DNA of 64,000 bases from Paraeggerthella hongkongensis. GTDB lineage: Bacteria; Actinomycetota; Coriobacteriia; Coriobacteriales; Eggerthellaceae. Positions 35,384 through 44,781 of the stretch are shown piece by piece. A program made the translations under genes and the position numbers. The notes beneath the pieces were generated by a model. That model had not been told where the DNA came from and ran no database searches. It worked only from the letters and a program-made list of their open reading frames with translations. Position 1 is the stretch's first letter. Every line of letters begins with the position of its first letter. The stretch spans positions 124,001 through 188,000 of the forward strand of contig NZ_QICD01000002.1 of NCBI RefSeq assembly GCF_003726035.1, in the 5' to 3' direction.

Positions 35384-36445
35384 TTAGCGGTTCTCGATAT
35401 GCCCGATGTTTTTCAGCTCGATGGAGATCAGACCGTTCGGCGCGCTGACGAACTCGATGAACTCGGGGCTTTGCGAGTATTCGGCCGGAAACTTCACCTC
35501 GATGCCCGTATCGGTAACGATCTTGTGGCTCTTCGCAACGCGCTGCGCCACCGCCTTCTCCACCACCACGCGCTCGGGAAGCGCCTCTTCGGCCAATGCT
35601 TCCTCGAAACGCTTCTGCAAGGGTTCGTCGTCGAACACCTCGTCAGCCAGATCCCATGGCGCCAGCTCGTCGGATTCCTCTGCATTCTCGGCTACGTAGG
35701 CCTTCGCCTTCGATACGGCCATGGCCGAGTTAGCCCCGTACTCTTCGGCAACTTCCTCCACGATTCGGGCTACCGTATCGAACATCTCCTTGCTCGAGGC
35801 CTCCATGGAGCACTGCAGAAGGCCGTCGGGGATAAGCCAGCGATCCTCCCCCGCAATGGTGCGCTTCTTGTCGCAAAACGACACGGCAAGCGATCGAGCC
35901 TCGACAAGGGCGAACGAGGCGACCTTCTGCGAGGGGCTCGGCAAGATGGCATGATGCCGCGCCACGTCCACGCGCGTACCGCCCTCTTCGCCGCGACCCA
36001 CTTCGTGCATGAACGCCTGCTTGCTCTCCAGAAGCAGGAGCGCGAAGTAACGCTTGCCCTCTCCGCGATAAGCGGCTTCGGCCTCCTCTTCGGTCATGTC
36101 CCGCACGACGGAGTTCGTATCGTCCTCGAAGTCGATGACCAAAAGGTCGGTGGACTCCGTTTTCTCCATGCGGCCCAGCTCGGTCGCCACGAACTCCGCC
36201 ACCTGTACGGACAAGTCGATGAAGTCGCGCTTCCCCAGGAAGTACGCGCGCAGCTCCTCGGCGAACATGCTGTCGTCGGCGAACTCGCCGCGCTTGCTGT
36301 CCAAGTTGTTGAGCGCCTTCTTCGCATGGCTCGTCACGTAGCGCTTGGCGTTCTTGCTCTCTAGGTCAAGCTCCTCCTGAGAGAACACGTTGACGCACGA
36401 AACGAAATCGAAAACGTGCAGTACGGCATGGTGTATCTTGAGCAT
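35384..36445 (-). CDS. Nucleoid-associated protein, NdpA/YejK-like
   Basis: A 353-aa protein resembling the 37-kDa nucleoid-associated family: starts MLKIHHAVLHVFDF, has HEVGRGEEGGTRVDVARHHAILPSP-like central region and ends with a beta-rich ELKNIGHIENR. The family binds DNA non-specifically; some relatives are phage- or stress-linked. The ATG at 36445 follows GAGGAAACC. The preceding membrane-protein frame runs 85 bp into this gene. No partner genes are evident. Confidence 0.75.
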   Translation of the reverse strand: MLKIHHAVLHVFDFVSCVNVFSQEELDLESKNAKRYVTSHAKKALNNLDSKRGEFADDSMFAEELRAYFLGKRDFIDLSVQVAEFVATELGRMEKTESTDLLVIDFEDDTNSVVRDMTEEEAEAAYRGEGKRYFALLLLESKQAFMHEVGRGEEGGTRVDVARHHAILPSPSQKVASFALVEARSLAVSFCDKKRTIAGEDRWLIPDGLLQCSMEASSKEMFDTVARIVEEVAEEYGANSAMAVSKAKAYVAENAEESDELAPWDLADEVFDDEPLQKRFEEALAEEALPERVVVEKAVAQRVAKSHKIVTDTGIEVKFPAEYSQSPEFIEFVSAPNGLISIELKNIGHIENR

Positions 36446-37362
36446 GGTTGGTTTCCTCGCCGAATGATCGTAGGTTCTTGAATGCGAACGACTAGGATAC
36501 CGGAGCCAACCCGATAAAGCGCAAAGTTCCAAGAATCACCAAACGCGCCGAAACGAGACGATGCGCACTCGGACGCGGCACACGAGCGCCGGGCCTTGTC
36601 CCGCGAACGCTTCCGAAGCCTGAGCACGGCGTAGCCCGCCCCCAGTGCCAGGTACGTCCATTCGGTCGCCACCTGCTGCGCAAAGGTTGCAAGCCATTCC
36701 ACCGGATTCTGCATCAGCACCATCATGACCGAACCATCGAACGGATACCCGTACAGCGCATGACCAAGCGCCAGCAGGAACCCTTGAGCCACCATAAGGA
36801 ACATGAACGGGTACACCAGCTTCTGGGTGCGCTTCCACATCTTCGCCGACATACGGGCGCGCACGAAAGGAAACGACGTAATCCACGGCACGACGAACGT
36901 CGCCGTCAACGGCAAACCCACCAGCACCGCCGCGGCGAACATGAGCTCAGCTGCCGGATGACCCCAGATCTGGCCCCACTGAGGCGTGAACGACATTGCA
37001 AGAAGCCCGAACACGCGCACCAGATGGCCCATGACCAGGATGCCGCCGATAATGGAAAGCTCCGATCTCACCGAAAGAACGCGCTTGACCAAAGGCGTGC
37101 GATCGAAAGCGCCCACGAACATGACCACCAAGTAAAAGCTCACGCCCACATACGACGAGGCCAAAAGCTGGATCACCTTGTCGAATGCAGGCAATGCGCT
37201 CGCCAGCCCGCCCCAGGTGGCAAGCACGACCACCGCCGTCCAACCCAGATAAAACGGAAGCGGATTGCTGCGAAGGGCTTTCGCGCACAGAACCGAAAAT
37301 GCTGCAACGAACGGCAGCACTTGCAAGATGCTGGGAATGATAGGCAAAAGCGTGATGGACAT
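36361..37362 (-). CDS. Cytochrome-b/ferric-reductase-like membrane protein
   Basis: A 333-aa hydrophobic protein with about seven TM segments over residues 1-255. The region MWKRTQKLVYPFMFLMVAQG ... LALGHALYG resembles the W-x-x-L-x-Y ... H pattern of ferric reductase/YedZ-like haem b proteins. The last 70 residues lose hydrophobic character and family resemblance, and overlap the NdpA-like gene by 85 bp on the same strand. Other frames stop nearer 36492-36536. This suggests a recent frameshift or stop loss near 36580. The ATG at 37362 follows AAGGAGTT. Confidence 0.6.
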   Translation of the reverse strand: MSITLLPIIPSILQVLPFVAAFSVLCAKALRSNPLPFYLGWTAVVVLATWGGLASALPAFDKVIQLLASSYVGVSFYLVVMFVGAFDRTPLVKRVLSVRSELSIIGGILVMGHLVRVFGLLAMSFTPQWGQIWGHPAAELMFAAAVLVGLPLTATFVVPWITSFPFVRARMSAKMWKRTQKLVYPFMFLMVAQGFLLALGHALYGYPFDGSVMMVLMQNPVEWLATFAQQVATEWTYLALGAGYAVLRLRKRSRDKARRSCAASECASSRFGAFGDSWNFALYRVGSGILVVRIQEPTIIRRGNQPCSRYTMPYCTFSISFRASTCSLRRSLT

Positions 37363-38022
37363 GCAAACTCCTTGCTTGAGCGATTGAGCGGACATCGCCT
37401 TCGGATGCTATACGGTTTCGTGCGGCTGATCCGTTGTGTATCCAACAAACGATGATTGATTTGCGAACTATTTGCATGCGACGGAAATCACTCGAAGCCC
37501 TGGTCGTTGGCCCCGGCATGGCACCCGGACAACGTGCCCAGATGCCGCGCCCGACCGGAAACCGCCCCGATAACGGCAGCGGCGCTCCTTCGCCCTCGGG
37601 ACGGATGAACGCACGCCCGGCCGAACCGGTACCTTGAGCAAACGCCACGGATCCATCGCAATCAGCCCGGCTCTCGCCAGCAACGATATATTCGCAACAA
37701 GCTCGTTTCTGCTGAAAAATTACGTTTGCGAATGATCTTTTATGAGAATAAATAGAAGCGCGCTAATCTGACCTGGTATTTTATAAACTGACTTATTTAC
37801 TTTTATTGAAAAGACCGCTCGAAATCGTTCGCAAACGTATTTTTTCAGCAGAAACCGGGGGTCCGCATGATTTTCCATGCTCGCCGCTAGGAAAGCCACC
37901 TGCTCAACGAGCGAACGTCGGCGAAACAACGGCGCGAGCGAGCTGCCAGCCGGGCGACATCCTCGAGCGCATCGACGGCGAGCCGGAGCAGGCATAGCGA
38001 ACCTGCGCGCCGACCCTTGCGC
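37363..38022. other. AT-richer intergenic region with MITE-like inverted repeat
   Basis: This 660-bp gap has no supported gene. Between 37680 and 37860 it is clearly more AT-rich than its surroundings. It contains the 151-bp inverted-repeat element annotated separately and several TTTGCGAA/TTCGCAAA motifs (near 37454, 37690, 37727 and 37829). The minus-strand frame at 37720-37995 crosses the element and looks spurious. Confidence 0.6.
37705..37855. mobile_element. MITE-like element with 32-bp terminal inverted repeats
   Basis: 37705-37736 and 37824-37855 are inverted repeats matching at 30 of 32 positions, separated by 87 nt of AT-rich sequence with no coding capacity. Size and layout fit a miniature inverted-repeat transposable element. 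I see no target-site duplication, so a long-armed regulatory cruciform is an alternative. Confidence 0.5.
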
Positions 38023-38400
38023 TCAGTCCCCTTCCACGCGCCCGCGCCGCGCCTTCACCTGGGCGCGGCGATGCTTGTCGGCCAGGCGCGCCTCGCGCGC
38101 TCTTCGGGAGGGCTTCGTGGCATGGCGAACCTTCGGGGGCATCGCCGCGCGCTCGAACGCGGCATGCAGCTTCTGCAAGCACAGCCGCCTGTTGCGAAAC
38201 TGGCTGCGCGACTCGCGCGAAACCACGACGATCCCGCTCGGGCGGTGCTCCATGCGCACCGCCGAGTCCGTCGTGTTCACGCACTGCCCGCCCGGCCCGC
38301 TGGCCCGAAACGCCTGCACCTCGCAATCGCGCTCGACCTCGTCAAGCGGCTGACGTGCCCATACGGCAAAGTCACGGTATGTCGGGCGGTCTTGATCCAT
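38023..38400 (-). CDS. Peptide chain release factor-like protein (ArfB/YaeJ type)
   Basis: A 125-aa protein with only the catalytic RF domain: [19 protein letters not shown] includes the GGQ motif that hydrolyses peptidyl-tRNA, and [14 protein letters not shown] follows. It lacks codon-recognition domains and ends in a strongly basic tail ([20 protein letters not shown]), as ArfB does to enter the mRNA channel of stalled ribosomes. It likely rescues non-stop complexes; an RF-H-like repair role is the alternative. It lies 30 bp after cydC on the same strand. Confidence 0.85.
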   Translation of the reverse strand: MDQDRPTYRDFAVWARQPLDEVERDCEVQAFRASGPGGQCVNTTDSAVRMEHRPSGIVVVSRESRSQFRNRRLCLQKLHAAFERAAMPPKVRHATKPSRRAREARLADKHRRAQVKARRGRVEGD

Positions 38401-38430
38401 GACTCCATAGTAGCAGAAACCGCAAGCGCC

Positions 38431-40230
38431 TCAGCCCTCGCGCGGCCCGTCGACGTCTTGCGGCCGCCGTCCCCGGTCGAACGCGAGCAAGCCACGGTAG
38501 CGCGAACTGGTTCGTTCAAGCTCGCACGGAGCTCCGTCAAGGACCGCGCGCCCGTCCTCCACGAACACCACCCGATCGCAAGCCGAAGCGCCCAGCAGAT
38601 GATGCGTGATCATGATGACGGTGCGGTCGGCCAGCGTCTTGAAGAGCGTGGACAGCAAGGCTTGCTCGGTCAAAGGGTCCAGCCCGACGCACGGTTCGTC
38701 CAAGATCACAACGGGCGCATCCTGCAAAAGCACGCGCGCAAGCGCGATGCGCTGCCTCTCGCCGCCCGAGAACCGCAGGCCGGCCTCGTCGACCATCGTG
38801 TGCAGCCCATCGGGGAGCCGGTCGACCATCTCGCGCAAACCGACCTGCGCAAGGACGTTTCGCACCTCGTGAACGGACGCGTCGGGCCGTCCGATGCGCA
38901 CGTTCTCCAAAAGCGTCATGTTGAACAGATAGACGCGCTGCTGGATCACGCCGATGTACGCGCACACGTCGTCGCCCAGGTCGCATGTCGGCACGCCGCC
39001 GAGCGTAACCCGCCCCTCGTCAGGGGCGAGATCGCCGCGCATGAGCGACGCGAGCGTGCTCTTCCCCGCACCGCTTCGTCCCAGGATCGCGACCTTCTGG
39101 CCTGCAGGAACCTCAAGCTGCATCCCCTTGAGCACGGGCCGCGCAGACCCCGGATACGCATACGTTACGCCCTCCACCAGCATGTCCAGGGGCGTGCGCG
39201 GGCGTGCGGCTTGCTTCGAGGCCCGTTCGTCCGCATCCGGAAGCTCGTTCAAGCGCTCGAGCGAGTCGCCGTACGAGAACGCATCGACCGCCGACGCGGA
39301 CAGCGGCGCGAACGCGTCGATGAGCGGGAAGAAGCCCAGCACGAACGCAGCGATCCAGTTCGCCGTATCGGCACCCCGCCCGCCGAAGTGCGAGCCCGCC
39401 CAGACAAGCAGCAGCGCGGCCGTCACGGCAAACAGAACCTGCAGCGCCACGTCTCGACGGCGAGCGAAGCGTTCCTCGGCGGCGGCAAGCTCCCTCATGG
39501 ACCGTTCGGCTGCTCGATAGCGCGTCAGGTACTCGTCGCCGCGCTGGGAGAACACCCAGTCGGACACGCCCAGCACGTTGTCGGTCAGCTCGGCGTACAG
39601 ATCGTTTCGCAACGCTTTGTAGCGCATGCGGCGCGCACCGCACGCCAGCACCGAAACCGCGGGCAGCAGCAGGACCGCCGACCCCAGCATGACAAGCAGC
39701 ATGCACGCCAGAAACGGCGAGAAGAACCCCGCAGCGGCCACCAGGGCGAACCACAGCGTCCAGGCGATCACCGTTGGAAACACCGTTCTCAAATACAGGT
39801 TCTGCAAATGCCCGATATCCTCGGACAGAAGGCCCAGCACATCGCCCGTACGATGCGTCGCGCGGAAGAACAGCGCATCCTTCTCAAGCGACCGGTACAA
39901 CTTCAAACGCAGGTCGGATGTCATGCGCAGCACCCAGTCGTGACTGCACAGCCGCTCCAGGTAATGAAGCAGCGGCTTGCCTATGCCGAATATGCGCACG
40001 AAGATGAGCGGCAGGTTGAGGGCCAAGATGGACTCGGGCACGCCGGCAGCGCCGCTTATCAGAAAGCCGGAGGTGAACATAAGGCCCGCCGCGAAAGCGA
40101 ACGTCGCGAAGCCCAGAAACAGCGCAAGCGCGAGCACCTTGCGGTACCGCTTGAAGAACGGCACGACCCAGCGGTCCTCGCGCCATGTCCTGCGCATAGT
40201 CCTCGCCCCCTTCGCATCCACGCCGCTCAT
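38431..40230 (-). CDS. cydC: Thiol reductant ABC exporter subunit CydC
   Basis: A 599-aa half-ABC exporter: six TM helices (about 25-320) and an ATPase domain with Walker A LGRSGAGKSTLAS, Q-loop VIQQRVYLF, signature FSGGERQRIALARVLL and Walker B VVILDEP. With CydD it exports glutathione/cysteine to the outside, needed for cytochrome bd assembly. It overlaps cydD by 4 bp (ATGA). No cydAB is in the window. Confidence 0.93.
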   Translation of the reverse strand: MSGVDAKGARTMRRTWREDRWVVPFFKRYRKVLALALFLGFATFAFAAGLMFTSGFLISGAAGVPESILALNLPLIFVRIFGIGKPLLHYLERLCSHDWVLRMTSDLRLKLYRSLEKDALFFRATHRTGDVLGLLSEDIGHLQNLYLRTVFPTVIAWTLWFALVAAAGFFSPFLACMLLVMLGSAVLLLPAVSVLACGARRMRYKALRNDLYAELTDNVLGVSDWVFSQRGDEYLTRYRAAERSMRELAAAEERFARRRDVALQVLFAVTAALLLVWAGSHFGGRGADTANWIAAFVLGFFPLIDAFAPLSASAVDAFSYGDSLERLNELPDADERASKQAARPRTPLDMLVEGVTYAYPGSARPVLKGMQLEVPAGQKVAILGRSGAGKSTLASLMRGDLAPDEGRVTLGGVPTCDLGDDVCAYIGVIQQRVYLFNMTLLENVRIGRPDASVHEVRNVLAQVGLREMVDRLPDGLHTMVDEAGLRFSGGERQRIALARVLLQDAPVVILDEPCVGLDPLTEQALLSTLFKTLADRTVIMITHHLLGASACDRVVFVEDGRAVLDGAPCELERTSSRYRGLLAFDRGRRPQDVDGPREG

Positions 40231-41954
40231 GCGACATCACCGCTCAACCGAGACGCAAGCCGCGCATACGGCCCGTCGTGCGCTGCCAGCTCTTCGGGAC
40301 GGCCCGCCTCCACCACGCGCCCTCCGTCAACCACCAGCACGTAGTCCATATCGGACATCCAATGCAACCGATGGGTGGCGAAAAACACCAGACGCCCCTC
40401 CATAAGGGGCAGCATGCGCTCCTTGAGCTCCCATTCCGTCTCGATATCCAAGTGCGCCGTCGGTTCGTCGAACAAGAGAATCCGCCGATCAGGATCGAGA
40501 AACGCGCGCGCAAGGGCTATCCTTTGCGCCTGCCCGCCCGAAAGGGACCGAGCCCCCTCGCCGATAACCGTGTCCAAGCCGTCGGGAAGCTGGGAAACCA
40601 GATCGGCAAGGCCCATCGCCTCGACTGCGTGGGAGACGTCCGCCTCGTCGGCATCGGGGCGGTAAAACGCGATGTTCTCGCGCAGCGTGGCGTGGAACAC
40701 GTACGGGTTCTGGGGAATGTAGACCGTCTGCCGCTGCCAATCGACCCGATGCAATCCAGCCGCGGTCACGCCTCCTGCGCGAAACGACCCCGCACTCGGA
40801 TCGGCGAAACCGCCCAGCAGGTTGACCAGGGTGCTCTTGCCGGCGCCGCTCGCACCGACGATGCCCACGCGCGCAAAGCCGCGCACCTCGAACCGCACGT
40901 CTTCGAGCGCCTTGAAACCCGGGTACGAGAAACCCACGCCACAGGCGGAAAACGAGCAATCCGGCCCCCAAGCCGGCACGGGATCCGGCGCATCGTCGAA
41001 GGGCGCGGCCTGCGGCTCGTCGACGATGCCGAGAATCGAAACCAGCGCGTTCTTGCCGTCGAGCGAGGCGTGGTAGTCGGCGGCGAACTCGCGTACCGGC
41101 TTGAAGTACTCTGGAACCATCACCAGCACCACGAGCGCAGGGAAAAAGGCAAGCGTGCCATCCACCAGGCGAAATCCCAGCATGATCGCCACAGCCGCCA
41201 GCGACCCGGTTGCAAAAAGGTCCAGCACGGTGCTCGACAGCGTGGCTACGCGCAGGGTTTTCATGGTCGCTTCGCGAAAGCGCTCGCTCGCCGCGTAAAT
41301 GCTGCTGCCATAGGAGCGCCCGCGACCGAACAGCTTGAGCGTGTCGATGCCGCGCAGCGCGTCGATGAACGTGTTCGACAGCATCTGGAACGTCGCGTGC
41401 TGCTTGGCGGCCTCGTCCTGCGCCGTATGGCCCAAGATGACCATGTACAGGATAATGAAGGGAAACGCCACCAGCGCGATCACGCCCGAAACCCAATCGA
41501 GCGGGAATATCCAGCACAGCAGCACCAGAGGGATAACCACGACGCCCACGGCTTTCGGCAGAATCAGGCGAATATAAGTCTCCACCTGGTCGATGCCCTC
41601 CAAAACAAGGGTGGTCACGTTGCCCGTCCCGTGCTTCTGCACCACCGCCGCGCCCGTTTCGAACACGCGCGAGAGCAGCCGCTGGCGCAGCTCGTCGGCC
41701 CGCGCAGCCGCGTAACGATCGAGATACGTTTCCTGCGCGTACACAAGAACCTGCCGCGCAACGAAGCACGCCACGAACAGCCCTATCCAGAAAACCTGGT
41801 CGGACACCGAAGCGCCCTTCCACAAATCCACGATCGCAGCAGCAAGGGCCCAAGCCTGCCCCACCACGGCGAATGCTCGCGCGCAGGCACATGCGACCAA
41901 TACGACAAGCGCCGCGCGCACGCCCTGTAGCGCGAAGATAGCTTTGTCTATCAA
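40227..41954 (-). CDS. cydD: Thiol reductant ABC exporter subunit CydD
   Basis: A 575-aa half-ABC exporter with six TM segments and an ATPase domain: Walker A GASGAGKSTLVNLL, YIPQNPYVFHATL, signature LSGGQAQRIALARAFL, and Walker B ILLFDEPTAHLD. The N-terminus has the CydD-like YAQETYLDRYAAARADELRQ. It is the first gene of cydDC. A plausible sigma-A-type promoter lies 54-83 bp upstream. Confidence 0.93.
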   Translation of the reverse strand: MIDKAIFALQGVRAALVVLVACACARAFAVVGQAWALAAAIVDLWKGASVSDQVFWIGLFVACFVARQVLVYAQETYLDRYAAARADELRQRLLSRVFETGAAVVQKHGTGNVTTLVLEGIDQVETYIRLILPKAVGVVVIPLVLLCWIFPLDWVSGVIALVAFPFIILYMVILGHTAQDEAAKQHATFQMLSNTFIDALRGIDTLKLFGRGRSYGSSIYAASERFREATMKTLRVATLSSTVLDLFATGSLAAVAIMLGFRLVDGTLAFFPALVVLVMVPEYFKPVREFAADYHASLDGKNALVSILGIVDEPQAAPFDDAPDPVPAWGPDCSFSACGVGFSYPGFKALEDVRFEVRGFARVGIVGASGAGKSTLVNLLGGFADPSAGSFRAGGVTAAGLHRVDWQRQTVYIPQNPYVFHATLRENIAFYRPDADEADVSHAVEAMGLADLVSQLPDGLDTVIGEGARSLSGGQAQRIALARAFLDPDRRILLFDEPTAHLDIETEWELKERMLPLMEGRLVFFATHRLHWMSDMDYVLVVDGGRVVEAGRPEELAAHDGPYARLASRLSGDVA

Positions 41955-42007
41955 CGCCCGCCCCCTCGTCTGCGAAGCCTCGTCGCCCTCGATTATTTGT
42001 TACTTCT

Positions 42008-42037
42008 TTTATATCATATAGAGACGGACAGGCGCAA
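42008..42037 (-). promoter_or_regulatory. Putative cydDC promoter
   Basis: On the minus strand TTGCGC (42037-42032) and TATAAA (42013-42008) are separated by 18 bp in an AT-rich stretch directly upstream of cydD. The -35 matches 4 of 6 and the -10 matches 5 of 6 consensus bases. Confidence 0.45.
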
Positions 42038-42069
42038 GCGCTTCGACGGCATGCCGCTCGCGGCGTTCG

Positions 42070-42996
42070 TCAGCGCCGCTCCTCCCGAAAGCCCCACATC
42101 CGCACCTCGGGCTGCAGCCTGACGCCCGCGCTCTCTTGGACGCGATCTTGCACGTCCGCTATCACGCGACGCACGTCCGCAGCGCTCGCGCCGTCCACGT
42201 TCACCACGAAGCCGCAATGCTTGGTCGAAACCTGCGCCCCGCCCACGCGGTATCCCCGCAAGCCGGCATCCTGCACCAGCTTTCCCGCGAAGTAGCCCTC
42301 CGGGCGCTTGAAGGTGCTGCCGGCGCTGGGCAGCTCGAGCGGCTGCTTCTCCGCCCGGCGCCGCTCCAGATCCTCCATGCGCTCCGCAATGGCCGCAGGA
42401 TCGTCGAAAGCAAGCTCCAAAACCGCGGAAAGCACCACGTAGCCCTCGTGGTCCATCATGCTGTGACGGTACGACCAGTCCGCCTCCTCGGCGCTCACTT
42501 CCACGATGCGGCCGTCCGGCGTCAGGCAGCGCAACGACCTTGCCACGTCGCGGAACTCGCCCCCGTAAGCGCCGGCGTTCATGATGGCGGCGCCTCCGAC
42601 AGTGCCCGGAATGCCGCTGGCGAATTCGTAACCGGCCAGCCCGGCCTCGCACGCTGCGCGCGCGACCTTCGCGTTCGAGGCGCCCGCGCAGGCTCGCACG
42701 GTACTGCCCGAAACGCTCACGTCCGACAAGTTGTCGGCGATGCGCACCACAACGCAGCGCAGGCCCTCGTCGCTTACCAGCAGGTCGCTGCCCAGACCCA
42801 CGATGCGCGCCTCGATGCCCGCATTGCGGCACGCCTGCAGCGCAAAGACGAGGCTCTCTTCGTCGCGAGGCTCCACCAGGCAGTCCACCGGGCCCCCGAC
42901 GCGAAACGTCGTGAGCTGCGCCATGGGCACATCGAACCGCACCGCTTCGTCGCCCAAACGGCGAAGCAGCGCGTTCTTCAATTCTTCGTCAACCAT
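42070..42996 (-). CDS. murB: UDP-N-acetylenolpyruvoylglucosamine reductase MurB
   Basis: FAD enzyme that reduces UDP-GlcNAc-enolpyruvate to UDP-MurNAc in peptidoglycan synthesis. The 308-aa protein has TTFRVGGPVDCLVEP (FAD-binding N-terminus), GIPGTVGGAAIMNAGAYGGE, and the catalytic-Ser motif SAGSTFKRPEGYFAGKLV typical of type II MurB, ending RVQESAGVRLQPEVRMWG. It starts 41 bp downstream of the LuxR regulator stop on the opposite side of its terminator-like hairpin, and is probably a single gene. Confidence 0.95.
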   Translation of the reverse strand: MVDEELKNALLRRLGDEAVRFDVPMAQLTTFRVGGPVDCLVEPRDEESLVFALQACRNAGIEARIVGLGSDLLVSDEGLRCVVVRIADNLSDVSVSGSTVRACAGASNAKVARAACEAGLAGYEFASGIPGTVGGAAIMNAGAYGGEFRDVARSLRCLTPDGRIVEVSAEEADWSYRHSMMDHEGYVVLSAVLELAFDDPAAIAERMEDLERRRAEKQPLELPSAGSTFKRPEGYFAGKLVQDAGLRGYRVGGAQVSTKHCGFVVNVDGASAADVRRVIADVQDRVQESAGVRLQPEVRMWGFREERR

Positions 42997-43014
42997 GCAA
43001 TCCTCCTTGCACGC

Positions 43015-43030
43015 CGGGGCGCAAGCCCCG
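43015..43030. terminator. Hairpin between the LuxR regulator and murB
   Basis: CGGGGC (43015-43020) and GCCCCG (43025-43030) form a perfect 6-bp stem with a GCAA loop just beyond the LuxR-regulator stop. It is followed by the palindrome TAGCGCGCTA at 43031-43040. No U-tract is visible. Confidence 0.4.
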
Positions 43031-43037
43031 TAGCGCG

Positions 43038-44543
43038 CTACTTGCCGCCAAGGCGGCGCACCGTACGCTCGCCCAGGTCAATGAGTTCCTGGCGCCCATG
43101 GGTGCCCGTCTTCGCGTACATGCGCCGCAAATGCGTGTCCACCGTGCTCTTCGAGATGAACAGCTCGCCCGCTATGCGCTCGCCGGTGCGGCCGCGCAGC
43201 GCAAGCGGCAGGATCTCCGACTCGCGCTTCGAAAGACCGTGATCCTGGGATATGGCCCGGCATGCCTCGTCGAACCGGTCGGCGTCGCGCACGATCACCG
43301 AGAGCGCGCGGAAGTCGCGCTCGGTGAACAGGAACAGGTACGCGTACAAAGCCGCAAGGCCCGCGAAGGCGGCGATAGCGTACGGAGCCTGCTCGACGGG
43401 CTCGAACAGCTCGATGGCATTGCCCAAAGCGATGCCGGCCATCTCGCCCAGGTAGAGCATGGCGAAGCCCCGCGCAAACGACAGAGCCGCATCCTGGCCG
43501 GTCAGCTTCGCCATCACCAGGAACAGGGAAACCAGCACGTACGTAAGTCCCAGATAGCCTGCCAGCATGATGGACTCGCCCGGAACCCCGAACGATCCCA
43601 GGACCGGCACGAACAGAAAGCCGGCCATCATCACCAGCACGGCAAGGCGGTACACGCCGTCAAGAGGGCCTTGCTGGTCAGCGGAATCCGAGCCTGCCGA
43701 GGCACCGCCCGAGATCAGCTGCAACGCCGCCGCGCAGAACAGGACCAGCAGCAGCAAGCTGGCCGAGAACGCCGGCGTCGAGGCCATGCCCGGATCCGAC
43801 GCGAACGTCTCCATGAAACCCGCGGTCAGGCCGAACAGCCCGGTTCCCGCGATGATCTTCTTCGACAGGCGCGCCGTTTCGTCGTGCTGCTCGCGCGTGG
43901 CGACCAGATCGCCGAACCTGAAGCTCTGCGGCCCGGCGGACGGCCCTTTACGCGATGAGGACCCGCCTTCGCGCGCGAAAGGCTCCAAGCCGCGCAGGGC
44001 GAAGGCGCTTCCCAGCGGCAGCAGCTTGAGGACGAGCAGCGCATGCTCGATCGGGACAAGCGAGAACGCCAGGCACAGCCCTGCGGCGACCGCTGCGGCA
44101 ACGAACACCTCGGGCACGCAGCGATCAACCGGGCGAACGCCGAATGCGCGGCCCCAAGCGGCCAGCATGAGTCCGGCGGGCACGCCCACGAGCATCCCTT
44201 CCACGACGATGCCCCACGCGCCTGTCCCAGCCAAAGACGACACGACCGATCCCAGCACCAGCAGCCCCGCATAGCACCAGAGCAGCGTACGGGACAGCAG
44301 CGCGTCGCGCGCGCGAGGAGACGCGTTGCGCAGCAGCGCGAACGAAAGCACCATGAACGCCAGGGTCAGAAGCAAGTCGGCCCGCTCGAAAGCGAACTCC
44401 CCTTCCCCAAAGGCGCGGTTGGCGCCCAGGTAGAATAGGGAGAACACGAACCCTTGATTGCAGGCGAACCCCAAGATGGCCCGCACCGCGGACGGCTCGG
44501 TTATCCGGTCGAATCGCAAGCCAAGCTGCACTGGCCCCTCCAT
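43038..44543 (-). CDS. LuxR-family regulator with multi-pass membrane sensor domain
   Basis: A 501-aa protein. Residues 1-400 contain about 12 hydrophobic segments in an MFS-like arrangement (for example ILGFACNQGFVFSLFYLGA and SIMLAGYLGLTYVLVSLFLV), and the last 65 residues are a LuxR/GerE HTH: GLSKRESEILPLALRGRTGERIAGELFISKSTVDTHLRRMYAKTG, split here by its own helices. Such membrane LuxR proteins are common in Eggerthellaceae and often regulate an adjacent reductase or transport gene. The ATG at 44543 begins just before the hydrophobic domain; its Shine-Dalgarno is weak. It diverges from the lipoprotein gene at 44782. Confidence 0.85.
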   Translation of the reverse strand: MEGPVQLGLRFDRITEPSAVRAILGFACNQGFVFSLFYLGANRAFGEGEFAFERADLLLTLAFMVLSFALLRNASPRARDALLSRTLLWCYAGLLVLGSVVSSLAGTGAWGIVVEGMLVGVPAGLMLAAWGRAFGVRPVDRCVPEVFVAAAVAAGLCLAFSLVPIEHALLVLKLLPLGSAFALRGLEPFAREGGSSSRKGPSAGPQSFRFGDLVATREQHDETARLSKKIIAGTGLFGLTAGFMETFASDPGMASTPAFSASLLLLVLFCAAALQLISGGASAGSDSADQQGPLDGVYRLAVLVMMAGFLFVPVLGSFGVPGESIMLAGYLGLTYVLVSLFLVMAKLTGQDAALSFARGFAMLYLGEMAGIALGNAIELFEPVEQAPYAIAAFAGLAALYAYLFLFTERDFRALSVIVRDADRFDEACRAISQDHGLSKRESEILPLALRGRTGERIAGELFISKSTVDTHLRRMYAKTGTHGRQELIDLGERTVRRLGGK

Positions 44544-44601
44544 TCCATTCCATTCGATACGCAGTACGAATCCATGATAGCAGGAGATGAGAACCGCTCG
44601 C

Positions 44602-44630
44602 AGGAACCGCCCGAACTCCCGCGAGTCTCC
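44602..44630. repeat. 29-bp direct repeat, copy 1
   Basis: This stretch is identical to 45914-45942 in the same orientation. The two copies flank the lipoprotein gene. The unit begins AGGAACCGCCCGAACTCC. Confidence 0.8.
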
Positions 44631-44781
44631 GAAGTTCAAAAGCGCAACCGCAGCCTTCCGAGGCGCAACCCGGCGCACGACGTCGCACGACGGCAAGGAA
44701 AGCCCTGCCGTTCCCGTAATAACGGGCTGTTCAGTATGATATTTTGGATTCGGCGCGCTTTCCGCAATCAAAGGATTGGCT

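Noticed and set aside
37720-37995. 91-codon minus-strand frame across the MITE-like element
   Set aside because: It crosses both inverted-repeat arms and the AT-rich spacer, with composition unlike the other genes in the window.
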